Assembly (NCBI GenBank): GCA_019425105.1
Contig: JAHYYD010000132.1
Location: forward strand, 1 to 6,229
Length of the DNA stretch: 6,229 nt
Origin: Actinomycetota bacterium
GTDB taxonomy: Bacteria > Actinomycetota > Actinomycetes > Actinomycetales > Actinomycetaceae
Direction of reading: 5' to 3'
Below are positions 1 to 6,200 of this stretch, piece after piece. Every line of letters begins with the position of its first letter. Within the stretch, counting starts at the first letter, position 1. Position numbers and translations under genes: made by a program. The notes below the pieces were generated by a model that saw only the letters and a program-made list of their open reading frames with translations, made no database searches and was not told the origin of the DNA.

Positions 1-1838
1 ACGCGGGCGCGGTGGGCCGCGCGCTCACGGGGCGCGACGCGGTCGCCATCACCGATGACGGCTCGCCGGCGGGTGCCCACGAGCTGGTCCTGTGGCAGGG
101 CGCCGTCATGGCCGACGAGTCCGAGGTCGACATTTCCTCGTTCCTGGAGGCCCTCGACGCGCCGCCCGGCACGGCCACGCTCAAGGTCCCGATCGTGCGG
201 CGCAGCGCCGGGGTCGAGGCCGCCAACCTGGCCGCCGCCTTCGTCGAGGAGGGGGCGCGCCTCCTCGCCTTCGTGCGTTCGCGCGCGGGGGCCGAGGCCG
301 TGGCCGCTCAGGTGCGCGACCGGCTCTCGGCGCGTGGTTCCGCGAACGCGGGCCGGGTGGGCGCGTATCGCGGCGGCTACCTGCCCGAGGAGCGCCGGGC
401 GCTCGAGGAGGCGATCCGCACGGGAGGCGTGCGGGCGCTCGCGACGACGTCGGCGCTGGAGATGGGCCTGGATATCTCAGGCCTGGATGCGACGATCACG
501 GTCGGCTGGCCGGGCACGCGCGCGTCCCTGCGCCAGCAGATCGGGCGCGCGGGTCGCGCGGGCGCGCCGGGCACGTCCGTGCTCATCGCGTCGGACAACC
601 CGCTGGACGCGTACCTGGTGCGCCACCCCGAGCATATTCTCGGCGAGGTCGAGGCCTCCGTCATCGACCCCTCCAACCCGTGGGTGCTGGCACCGCACGT
701 CGCCGCCGCGGCCGCCGAAATACCGATCACGCCGTCCGATATCACCTACTTTGGCCCCGAACTGCGCGGCGTCACCGAGCGCCTCGTCGCCGACGGCTAC
801 CTCAAGCGCCGACCCGCCGGATATTTCTGGGACGCCACCAGGCCCGAGCGCCCCAGCGACCTCACCGACCTGCGCGGCGCAGCAGGGGACGTCCAGATCG
901 TCGACTCGGCTACCGGCACCGTCATCGGCACGATCGACCAGGCCTCCGCCGACGCCCACGTCTTCCCCGGTGCCATTTACATCCACCAGGGGCGCACCTT
1001 CCACGTCCTGAGCCTCACCTCCCTCACCACGCCCGCCGCACCCGCCTCCCAGGGATGGCCGCGCGCTCTCCTGCCCGAGGCGCCGGGCGGTGCCCAGAGA
1101 ACCGAGCGCCTCGGGGGTGGGGAGCGGGAGGGGGCCCAAGCCTCGTCGATCATCATCCCGCCCGCGCGGGCAGACGACGCGCGCGTCGCCCTGGTCGAGG
1201 AGGTGCGCACTCCCCTGCGCACGCGCTCGGCGACCCACACGAGCGTCGAGGTGTGCGCCATCGAGGAGACCTACGTGTGCGGGGATGGCACGGTCACCTG
1301 GCATCACGGGCCGACGAACGTGTCGACGCGGGTCACCGACTACGACCTGCTGCGCCTGCCCGGGCTCGAGTTCATCCGCAACATCGAGCTGTTCCTGCCC
1401 ACCCACACGCTGCCCACGAAGTCCACGTGGTTCACGCTCACCCCGGCGGCGCTGGCCGCCATGGGGATCGAGCCCGCCGACCTGCCGGGCACCCTGCACG
1501 CGACCGAGCACGCGATGATCGGGATCCTGCCCGTCGTCGCGACCTGCGACCGCTGGGACCTGGGCGGCCTGTCCACCGAGCTGCACGACGACACGGGCGC
1601 GCCCACCGTGTTCATTCACGACGCGTTCCGGGGCGGCGCCGGGCACGTGCTCACAGGCTTTCACAGCGCGCGGTCGTGGGTGGCCGCCACGCTCGAGGCC
1701 GTGTCCTCTTGCGACTGCGAGTCCGGGTGCCCACGCTGCGTCCAATCCCCCAAGTGCGGCAACGGCAACGAACCCCTGTCCAAACAGGGCGCGATCACGC
1801 TGCTTACCTACCTGCAGGACCGGGCGCCGGGGGCGTGA
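1..1838 (+). CDS. MrfA/YprA-type DEAD/DEAH-box helicase with C-terminal DUF1998-type cysteine cluster (5' partial)
   Basis: The reading frame is open from the first complete codon at base 3 to TGA at 1836-1838, so the gene starts upstream. The GTG at 12 is internal: residues before and after it already belong to the second RecA-like domain, and motifs I (Walker A) and II (DEAH) are missing from the window. Counting from that Val, motif IV-like FVRSR is at 87-91, motif [12 protein letters not shown] at 145-155 and motif [12 protein letters not shown] at 175-184. A winged-helix-like stretch ([11 protein letters not shown]) follows. The C-terminus has cysteines at 567, 569, 573 and 576 ([10 protein letters not shown]), the C-x-C-x3-C-x2-C spacing of the MrfA zinc-binding cluster. 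Bacillus MrfA is a 3'-5' DNA helicase that works with the exonuclease MrfB in excising mitomycin C lesions; a cytoplasmic DNA repair role is inferred here by family. An unusual Pro/Gly-rich linker lies at about 1030-1145. The gene is probably unrelated to the operon downstream. Confidence 0.9.
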   Translation, partial: AGAVGRALTGRDAVAITDDGSPAGAHELVLWQGAVMADESEVDISSFLEALDAPPGTATLKVPIVRRSAGVEAANLAAAFVEEGARLLAFVRSRAGAEAVAAQVRDRLSARGSANAGRVGAYRGGYLPEERRALEEAIRTGGVRALATTSALEMGLDISGLDATITVGWPGTRASLRQQIGRAGRAGAPGTSVLIASDNPLDAYLVRHPEHILGEVEASVIDPSNPWVLAPHVAAAAAEIPITPSDITYFGPELRGVTERLVADGYLKRRPAGYFWDATRPERPSDLTDLRGAAGDVQIVDSATGTVIGTIDQASADAHVFPGAIYIHQGRTFHVLSLTSLTTPAAPASQGWPRALLPEAPGGAQRTERLGGGEREGAQASSIIIPPARADDARVALVEEVRTPLRTRSATHTSVEVCAIEETYVCGDGTVTWHHGPTNVSTRVTDYDLLRLPGLEFIRNIELFLPTHTLPTKSTWFTLTPAALAAMGIEPADLPGTLHATEHAMIGILPVVATCDRWDLGGLSTELHDDTGAPTVFIHDAFRGGAGHVLTGFHSARSWVAATLEAVSSCDCESGCPRCVQSPKCGNGNEPLSKQGAITLLTYLQDRAPGA

Positions 1839-1857
1839 TGCATTGCCTTAACATAAC

Positions 1858-1886
1858 TTGTTTTCTTGAACACCTGGTCATATGCT
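1858..1886 (+). promoter_or_regulatory. Possible sigma70-type promoter for the three-gene operon
   Basis: TTGTTT at 1858-1863 and TATGCT at 1881-1886 are separated by 17 bases, the ideal spacing, in a locally AT-rich stretch directly after the helicase stop. Transcription would begin near 1893 and leave a leader of about 60 bases before the GTG at 1952. The matches to consensus are moderate (3/6 and 4/6). No terminator is visible between the helicase and this point, so read-through from the helicase gene is also possible. Confidence 0.35.
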
Positions 1887-1939
1887 GATCAGGGTCTGAT
1901 TTTGTTCCGCGGGACACGCATTTGGCGGACTCGCTACGC

Positions 1940-1945
1940 AGGAGG
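1940..1945 (+). promoter_or_regulatory. Shine-Dalgarno AGGAGG that sets the start of the EspC-like gene
   Basis: A perfect AGGAGG sits 6 bases before GTG 1952. This is the strongest ribosome binding site in the window. It selects a start in a different frame from the long downstream part of the gene, and that is the main evidence that the gene is interrupted by a frameshift. The alternative in-frame starts (TTG 1866, ATG 1983) have no comparable site. Confidence 0.85.
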
Positions 1946-1951
1946 TGCGCC

Positions 1952-2420
1952 GTGGCTGACGTCGCTTTCGATTCCAATAAGCATGCCCAAACTCGGCAGG
2001 ACGTCGAGCAAGGGGGGGGCGGCAATAGCCTCGAGTTCCGAGGCAATCACCCGCCTATCCAACGGACAATACGAGCGTTTGTGGACCGATGAGGCGGGCC
2101 CCCAGGCACTGCGGAACGCGTTTATCGCTTTCCTCGGCGCATACGGGAAGATTGCCGCTACCGAGCATGACGTTCTCCGCTCCTTTGGGCGCAATGTCGA
2201 TCAAGCGATCGAGGATTTCGCCGCCGTTGAGCATGCGACGGGGGACGAGCTGAAGGCACTCCGAAACTCGATGGGCGACCCATCGTCCTACACCTCACCG
2301 ACGCCCACCCCTTCGCCGAGTCCCTCCTCCTCACCTGTCGGGTCAGCAACGAGTCCCGATCCCGCAACGACTGCGGGAACCAACGGTGCGCCCACCCAGG
2401 ACGCGCAGACAGACTTCTAG
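1952..2420 (+). CDS. EspC/WXG100-like type VII secretion substrate, frameshifted at a G8 tract
   Basis: As written, translation from GTG 1952 gives only 46 residues and stops at TGA 2090-2092. Deleting one G from the G8 tract (2012-2019) joins this N-terminus to the open frame ending at TAG 2418-2420 and yields a 155-residue protein. That protein has an N-terminal helix (MADVAFDSNK), then W44-T-D in the place of the WxG turn, a second long helix, F89-A-A-V-E93 resembling the [Y/F]xxxD/E secretion signal, and a Pro/Ser/Thr-rich tail from about residue 108. Helix-turn-helix layout and length resemble the EspC/DUF2580 and WXG100 proteins secreted by ESX systems as small helical partners. It is the first gene of the operon, 26 bases before the EspB-like gene. 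The family call rests on motifs and context only. An alternative reading is a 146-residue protein from ATG 1983, but that start has a poor ribosome site and would replace the helical N-terminus with unrelated residues. Confidence 0.65.
2012..2019 (+). repeat. Homopolymeric G8 tract within the EspC-like gene
   Basis: Eight consecutive G residues follow codon 20 of the EspC-like gene. With eight Gs the gene is off (46 residues); with seven it is on (155 residues); five or ten would also restore the frame. Such tracts are prone to slipped-strand mispairing during replication and are typical contingency switches. They are also common sites of sequencing error, so the tract length needs confirmation. 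Confidence 0.8.
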
Positions 2421-2446
2421 CCCGAAACGCATGAGAGGAGACAACA

Positions 2447-4000
2447 ATGGTGAGCAGCCCCATGTACGAGCGCCTCATGAAGTTCGTTGAGGGCGTGGAG
2501 GAATCCCGCAAGCTCCGCAACTACGACTCCGAACACTCCACGATCATCGAAGGAATGGGGGTCATGAGCTCGAGTGTGTCCCACTTCAAGGAATACCAGG
2601 GCTTTGAGGGACAAACGGGCGAGGCCATTGATAGCTGGATCGATCAGACACAGAAACGCTACAGCAGCGAACGTCAGGGGTACGTGACCGGCACCGAGCA
2701 CTACGTCGAGGGTCGACGTCTGCTCGTGCACGCCGCCGAGGACGCAAAGCTCCTGTCCCCCACGCTCCTGGACAAGGCAACCGAAGCAATGCGGGGACTC
2801 GCTCAGGTCGTTATCCCGGTCGCAAAGCACCTGGGTCCGTTCGGAGAGCCCATCAACACGATCGCCACGACCGGTGCGGCCTACGTGGACGCGATCGAGG
2901 CGCAGGCAAACGCGCAGCGCGAGGCCGCCGCCACGGCCATCCTGCAGCGAGTCAATGACGAGGCGCAGAAGCTCGCCGATCAGTTGAAGGCTCATACCGA
3001 GCAGGTCGAGGAGTTTGCTTCGGGGAATCCAGACATCAAATTACCTCCCCAGAACGGTCCCTCAACTCCATCTGTCAGCGATCAGCTCGACCAAGGCAAC
3101 ATGTGGGTCTCACCCCACGAAGCAGGCGTGTACGGTGCCAGCCGCGATAACGACTATGGGCGTTCCGACCTTCGGGGGCAAGGCTCGGGCCTGTATGCGG
3201 ATGGATACGACGAGGGCGGTCCCATCGATTCCCGCGTCATGTCCTCGAAGCGTGTTCCCAACCAATATATCTCCGAGGGAGAGCCCGGATCCCGCCTGAA
3301 CCCCGTCACCGATCCGCAGGATCTGATGGATATCGACCTGCTGCACACGCGCGTCAACGGTGACCGTCACGCGAACGGTGTCATTGGCGGTCACACCCCG
3401 GCTTCCCCCGTCGATCGCGATCATCCTTTGTGGCGCCTCAACGGTGGCCCAGCCAGCAAATCATCGACGGCTGGTCGCCTCGGTGGAGTCGGCATGTTCG
3501 GCGCAGGCGCGCTGGGCCTTCGCGGTTCCGCTCGTATGGGTTCTGCCGCGTCCATCATGGGACGAGCCGGTGGAGCAGGAGCGAGAGTAGGAAGCGCTGC
3601 CGGATCAACTGCCCTGCGCACCGGTTCCTACTCCGGTGCCGGGTTCGGCAAGTACACGCCCCCCGCTCCTGCTGGCGCGACGGGGGCTGGTACCAACGGG
3701 ACGTCCGGTGTGACGGGCATGTCGGGGACGTCCAGCGGCGCGAATGGCACTGGAAGCTCTGCGGCCAGCGGTCGCTCTCAGGGAACCGGCAGCTTCATGG
3801 GTGCTGGCGGTTCTGGCGCAGGAGGCAAGAAAGACGAGAAGAAGGCCCAGCGACGCCACTACACGCCGTTCCGCTTTGAGGACGACGAGGACGAGCTGCC
3901 CGAGGGCTACGTGAACCCCTTGTCGCAGACCTACGGTTCCGACAAGGATATTTCGCCCGCACCACGCAAGGACGACGGATGGGATCCCCGCCAATGGTGA
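2447..4000 (+). CDS. EspB/PPE-like type VII secretion substrate, 517 residues
   Basis: ATG 2447 follows GAGGAG (2435-2440) with a 6-base spacer. Residues 1-190 are strongly helical and charged, with a WxG-like turn F53-E-G55 and W64, consistent with an elongated helical bundle as in PPE/EspB proteins. Residues 195-330 are a polar, Gly/Asp/Pro-rich linker. Residues 333-460 are almost pure Gly/Ala/Ser/Thr. The C-terminus has a basic patch (KKDEKKAQRR, 461-470), an acidic run (EDDEDE) and a Trp end. There is no cysteine, signal peptide or membrane segment, as expected for a type VII substrate. Mycobacterial EspB has the same order (helical domain, low-complexity tail) and is cut in its tail by the mycosin MycP1. 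A mycosin gene overlaps the end of this gene, so it is the obvious candidate substrate; that is inference. I find no clear YxxxD/E signal in the helical domain. The coding call is firm, the family call less so. Confidence 0.75.
   Translation: MVSSPMYERLMKFVEGVEESRKLRNYDSEHSTIIEGMGVMSSSVSHFKEYQGFEGQTGEAIDSWIDQTQKRYSSERQGYVTGTEHYVEGRRLLVHAAEDAKLLSPTLLDKATEAMRGLAQVVIPVAKHLGPFGEPINTIATTGAAYVDAIEAQANAQREAAATAILQRVNDEAQKLADQLKAHTEQVEEFASGNPDIKLPPQNGPSTPSVSDQLDQGNMWVSPHEAGVYGASRDNDYGRSDLRGQGSGLYADGYDEGGPIDSRVMSSKRVPNQYISEGEPGSRLNPVTDPQDLMDIDLLHTRVNGDRHANGVIGGHTPASPVDRDHPLWRLNGGPASKSSTAGRLGGVGMFGAGALGLRGSARMGSAASIMGRAGGAGARVGSAAGSTALRTGSYSGAGFGKYTPPAPAGATGAGTNGTSGVTGMSGTSSGANGTGSSAASGRSQGTGSFMGAGGSGAGGKKDEKKAQRRHYTPFRFEDDEDELPEGYVNPLSQTYGSDKDISPAPRKDDGWDPRQW
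3968..3972 (+). promoter_or_regulatory. AAGGA ribosome site supporting the protease start at 3979
   Basis: AAGGA lies 6 bases before ATG 3979, inside the end of the EspB-like gene. The competing in-frame ATG at 3994 (overlapping the upstream stop) has only a weak GGATGGG upstream. Both starts leave the signal peptide intact; 3979 is preferred on spacing. Confidence 0.5.
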
Positions 4001-5178
4001 CACGTAGGAACAGCACGGCGCGCCTGCTCGGCATCGCGGCATCGACCCTGGCACTTGCTGCGGGGGCCACCGCGCTGCCGTCCGGACCGGCGCACGCAGC
4101 GGACACCATCACCGCCGCCGACCAACCCTATTTTGCGTACTACCACCTGGATCAAGCTCGAGCGAAGGGCTACACCGGGCAGGGTGTCACCATCGCCATC
4201 CTGGACGGCGAGGTCGACACCAGCGCTCCCGAGCTGGCAGGTGCCGATATCACCGATAAGTCGCCGTGCACGGTGACTTCGTCCATGCGCACCAAAACCC
4301 ATGGCACTGCCATGGCATCACTCCTGGTCGCACGAGACTACGGCATCTCTCCCGACGCCAAAATCCTCTCATATCGCTTAGTTTTTTCCGATGACTCAGC
4401 CGGTTCAGATTGTGCGGGCGTCTCTGGTATTGATAAGAACGAATCCTCATCACTGATCAATACCGCAATCAACGATGGCGCTCAGATCATTAGCATTTCG
4501 TCCTCATATGCAGGCGGAAGTAAAGCTCTCAAGTGGGCGATAGCACGAGCAATGTCCCAGGGGATAGTCATCGCCGCCGCTGCCGGCAACGATGCAAAGA
4601 ACGAAACGGATGTCACCTACGAAAAGTGGTCCGGTGTCATCGGCGTAACTGCCATCGATACCGACGGGAACTTTCAAGACTATTCCTCGTGGGGTGAAGG
4701 TGTCGTCAGCGCAGCTGTTGGAGGACCTGTAAAAATTCGTGATTATTCAAGTGGGGAACTTGTAACCACCAGCGGCACATCAGCTTCGACTCCCCTCGTC
4801 GCCGGCTCTCTCGCACTCGCCCGACAGAAGTGGCCCCAGGCCACCACGAACCAGCTCCTTCAGCTCCTCATTCACACGGGAACCAACCCGGACCACGCGT
4901 GGAATAAGTACACGGGCTACGGCGGCGTCGCACCCGGCGCAATGGTCAATACGGACCCCAGCCAGTACCCGGACGAGAACCCCCTGGCAGTCAAGGAGGG
5001 TGGCTCCAGTCCGACGCCCGACGAGGTCAAGCAGTACACCGACGGCGTGGTCTCCCCCTTCGAGATCGCCTACGACAACTCCTACACCTACCGGGGTCTG
5101 GACGAGAGCATGATCGGCGACGAGCGTAACCCCTACCCCACTCACCTGGGGACCAGCCCGCGCTACCACGGCAAGTAA
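3979..5178 (+). CDS. Mycosin-like secreted subtilase (S8 serine protease)
   Basis: This is a 399-residue protein from ATG 3979, which overlaps the EspB-like gene by 22 bases. An N-terminal signal peptide has basic residues 9-15, a hydrophobic core 16-33 and an AHA site ending at residue 40. The full subtilisin catalytic set is visible: Asp76 (AILDGEVD), His108 (KTHGTAMAS), oxyanion Asn204 (AAAAGND) and Ser268 (TSGTSASTP), so the enzyme should be active. The mature part has just two cysteines, C97 and C145, which may pair. The context points to a mycosin, the ESX-associated proteases (MycP/EccP) that in mycobacteria are membrane anchored and cleave EspB. Unlike those, this protein ends without a C-terminal transmembrane helix (tail 300-399 is polar, ending HLGTSPRYHGK), so it is predicted to be released or held by partners. 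GC content falls to about 45-53% between roughly 4380 and 4770, against 68-77% at sampled stretches near both ends. A general secreted subtilase is the alternative. Confidence 0.85.
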   Translation: MGSPPMVTRRNSTARLLGIAASTLALAAGATALPSGPAHAADTITAADQPYFAYYHLDQARAKGYTGQGVTIAILDGEVDTSAPELAGADITDKSPCTVTSSMRTKTHGTAMASLLVARDYGISPDAKILSYRLVFSDDSAGSDCAGVSGIDKNESSSLINTAINDGAQIISISSSYAGGSKALKWAIARAMSQGIVIAAAAGNDAKNETDVTYEKWSGVIGVTAIDTDGNFQDYSSWGEGVVSAAVGGPVKIRDYSSGELVTTSGTSASTPLVAGSLALARQKWPQATTNQLLQLLIHTGTNPDHAWNKYTGYGGVAPGAMVNTDPSQYPDENPLAVKEGGSSPTPDEVKQYTDGVVSPFEIAYDNSYTYRGLDESMIGDERNPYPTHLGTSPRYHGK

Positions 5179-5299
5179 GCCAACCTCGGGGATATAGGTC
5201 AAAACGTGTTGATCGAGGCTCGGTCCCTGACAAGGTCGAGGCGGTGTCGTTGGGCTAGCGCGCTCGCGCCACTGCTCCTCAAACATGATCAACTCCATC

Positions 5300-5356
5300 G
5301 GGAACATTCCGCCTGATCGGGAGCATTCAACCCGTTAGGGAAGATTCCACCCGATC
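5300..5356 (+). repeat. Three tandem 19-bp repeats
   Basis: Units start at exactly 5300, 5319 and 5338, each opening with GGGA and following the pattern GGGAAcATTCcaCCcgatc. A more degenerate unit may precede them at 5281-5299. A further copy occurs in inverted orientation at about 5362-5385, so the third unit and the inverted copy form the hairpin listed separately. Confidence 0.7.
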
Positions 5357-5384
5357 AGAAGGGGTTGAATCTTCCCTATCGGGT
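5330..5384. repeat. Long inverted repeat (18-bp arms)
   Basis: The arms 5330-5347 and 5367-5384 are reverse complements with one mismatch in 18. Inside, a further A-T and three C-G pairs (5349-5352 with 5362-5365) can form across one mismatch, leaving a 9-base loop. No T-run follows on either strand, so it does not look like an ordinary intrinsic terminator. It may act as a transcript-end stabiliser, a cruciform or a binding site. Confidence 0.75.
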
Positions 5385-5429
5385 GTAACGCCCCATCGGA
5401 CACAAGCGTCCTCGCGGAGCTGTCCGACC

Positions 5430-5446
5430 ATGACGTTCCCCGTCAT
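5430..5446. repeat. Short perfect hairpin
   Basis: ATGACG (5430-5435) and CGTCAT (5441-5446) enclose a 5-base loop. Just upstream, TCGGACA (5396-5402) pairs with TGTCCGA (5421-5427). Downstream, CACCTGG (5477-5483) pairs with CCAGGTG (5518-5524). These dyads lie end to end without overlapping. Confidence 0.45.
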
Positions 5447-5531
5447 CGCCGACGACGCCTCACCGACGTTAAACTGCACCTGGCCAGGCAGCCCAGCACC
5501 AGTGAGGGAGCATGACACCAGGTGTAATGGT

Positions 5532-5606
5532 GGGGGTTTGCAGCATTAGGAGTCTCCCTTCGGCGTGTCGCCGGCGTGTCGCGCCCCTAATGGTGCAAAT
5601 CCCCCC
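5532..5606. repeat. Imperfect inverted repeat with internal direct repeat
   Basis: The left arm 5532-5550 (GGGGGTTTGCAGCATTAGG) is matched by the reverse complement of 5586-5606, with one mismatch and small length differences. The 35-base loop carries two copies of CGGCGTGTCG, at 5561-5570 and 5572-5581 (period 11). This could be a stem-loop in RNA or the remains of a small palindromic element. Confidence 0.6.
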
Positions 5607-5740
5607 GTTGGGCGGTGGTGATGTCGCGGTTCAGGGCGGTGCGGTGCCCAAATCGCAGACCACCTCGGTAAAAACATTGACAACGGGGTGTTGCGGCTGA
5701 GGCGGGCTGCGTTTTGGACACGACGGTGCCCGGCCTGGTG

Positions 5741-5904
5741 TGTAGCTCGCACGCGAACCGCTGAATATGCGCGTTAACGCCTTGATACGCACGTAAACCT
5801 CTCGATATGCACGTAGGCGGCGCTGCCCACACGCATATCATCGGGTTCACATGCGAGGTGTCGGGCCCACACGCATATCATCGGGATAATGTGCGAATCA
5901 GAGG
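5741..5904. repeat. Mirrored iteron-like array: eight 20-bp units, four per orientation
   Basis: Four units start at 5741, 5761, 5781 and 5801 in + orientation. After a 4-base centre (5821-5824), four units start at 5825, 5845, 5865 and 5885 in the opposite orientation. The aligned 15-base cores follow GATATGCRCGTDAAC; GC at core positions 6-7 and the final C are present in all eight. Units 5 and 7 are identical over 21 bases (5825-5845, 5865-5885); the others match each other at roughly 8-12 of 15. The strict 20-bp step is close to two helical turns. That arrangement suits cooperative protein binding, as in iterons or multi-site operators. No associated protein is encoded in the window. Confidence 0.7.
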
Positions 5905-6013
5905 GCCCGCCTGCACGGCGAAGAGCACAGGCAGCTAGCACGCCTCGGCGAACTGCGCCCCTGAACCTGAGTGCCCATACCTGGTCATCGTTCGCCCGCA
6001 CGCCGGGCATTGA

Positions 6014-6029
6014 GGGGTATTCATACCCC
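6014..6029. promoter_or_regulatory. Compact dyad GGGGTAT-TC-ATACCCC
   Basis: Perfect 7-bp half-sites are separated by two bases. The form suits an operator for a dimeric regulator better than a terminator, since a 2-base loop is too tight for RNA. Its target gene would lie outside the window or is absent. Confidence 0.4.
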
Positions 6030-6038
6030 CACGATGAA

Positions 6039-6086
6039 ACAACCAACTTCAATGTGGCTTTTCCCGCACTAACAAGCCGAAAAGTC
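6039..6086. repeat. 48-bp direct repeat, copy 1
   Basis: This matches 6128-6175 at a period of 89 bases. The last 27 bases (6060-6086) are identical to 6149-6175 and the rest is partly conserved, including CTTCAAT. CTTTTC (6058-6063) pairs with GAAAAG (6079-6084), so the copy forms its own small stem. Confidence 0.7.
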
Positions 6087-6094
6087 ACCACAAA

Positions 6095-6200
6095 ACCAAC
6101 ACGTTTTGTCCATCCTTCAGGTTGGCTCCCACCACCTTCAATACCGACTTTCCCGCACTAACAAGCCGAAAAGTCGGGTTAAAGGACAAAAAGAGTTGGT
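6095..6200. repeat. Outer inverted repeat enclosing repeat copy 2
   Basis: 6095-6111 and 6184-6200 are reverse complements at 15 of 17 positions (outer side GGACAAAA..GTTGGT). They frame the 48-bp repeat and its inner stem, giving a nested palindrome of 106 bases. This resembles a miniature inverted-repeat element or a large structured leader. I see no target-site duplication that would settle it. Confidence 0.6.
6128..6175. repeat. 48-bp direct repeat, copy 2
   Basis: This is the second copy of the 6039-6086 repeat. Here CCGACTTT (6144-6151) pairs perfectly with AAAGTCGG (6170-6177) around an 18-base loop. The stem bases differ from copy 1 while pairing is kept, which hints that the fold matters. 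Confidence 0.7.

Noticed and set aside
477..1745. Long open frame on the - strand within the helicase gene (422 codons), and a 598-codon + frame beside it
   Set aside because: Both are antisense or alternate-frame shadows of high-GC coding DNA. The real frame carries helicase motifs V and VI and the cysteine cluster; the shadows are Arg/Gly/Ala-rich with no motif.
1866..1985. TTG 1866 or ATG 1983 as the start of the EspC-like gene
   Set aside because: Neither has a good ribosome site. TTG 1866 lies within the putative promoter, and ATG 1983 discards the helical N-terminus that the AGGAGG/GTG 1952 start encodes.
5184..5218. Terminator after the protease (CCTCG/CGAGG)
   Set aside because: Only 5 bp pair over a 25-base loop, with no T-run; too weak to call.
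5327..5518. Open frames at 5327-5518 (-) and 5512-5700 (+)
   Set aside because: They are short, overlap hairpins and repeats, and have no family signature; not supported as genes.
5741..5904. CRISPR array
   Set aside because: The units are contiguous with no unique spacers, are strongly diverged and reverse orientation in the middle. No cas gene is present.
5774..6091. Open frame on the - strand (105 codons)
   Set aside because: It runs through the repeat array and part of the 48-bp repeat, has no recognisable motif and no convincing ribosome site. Its openness is probably incidental.
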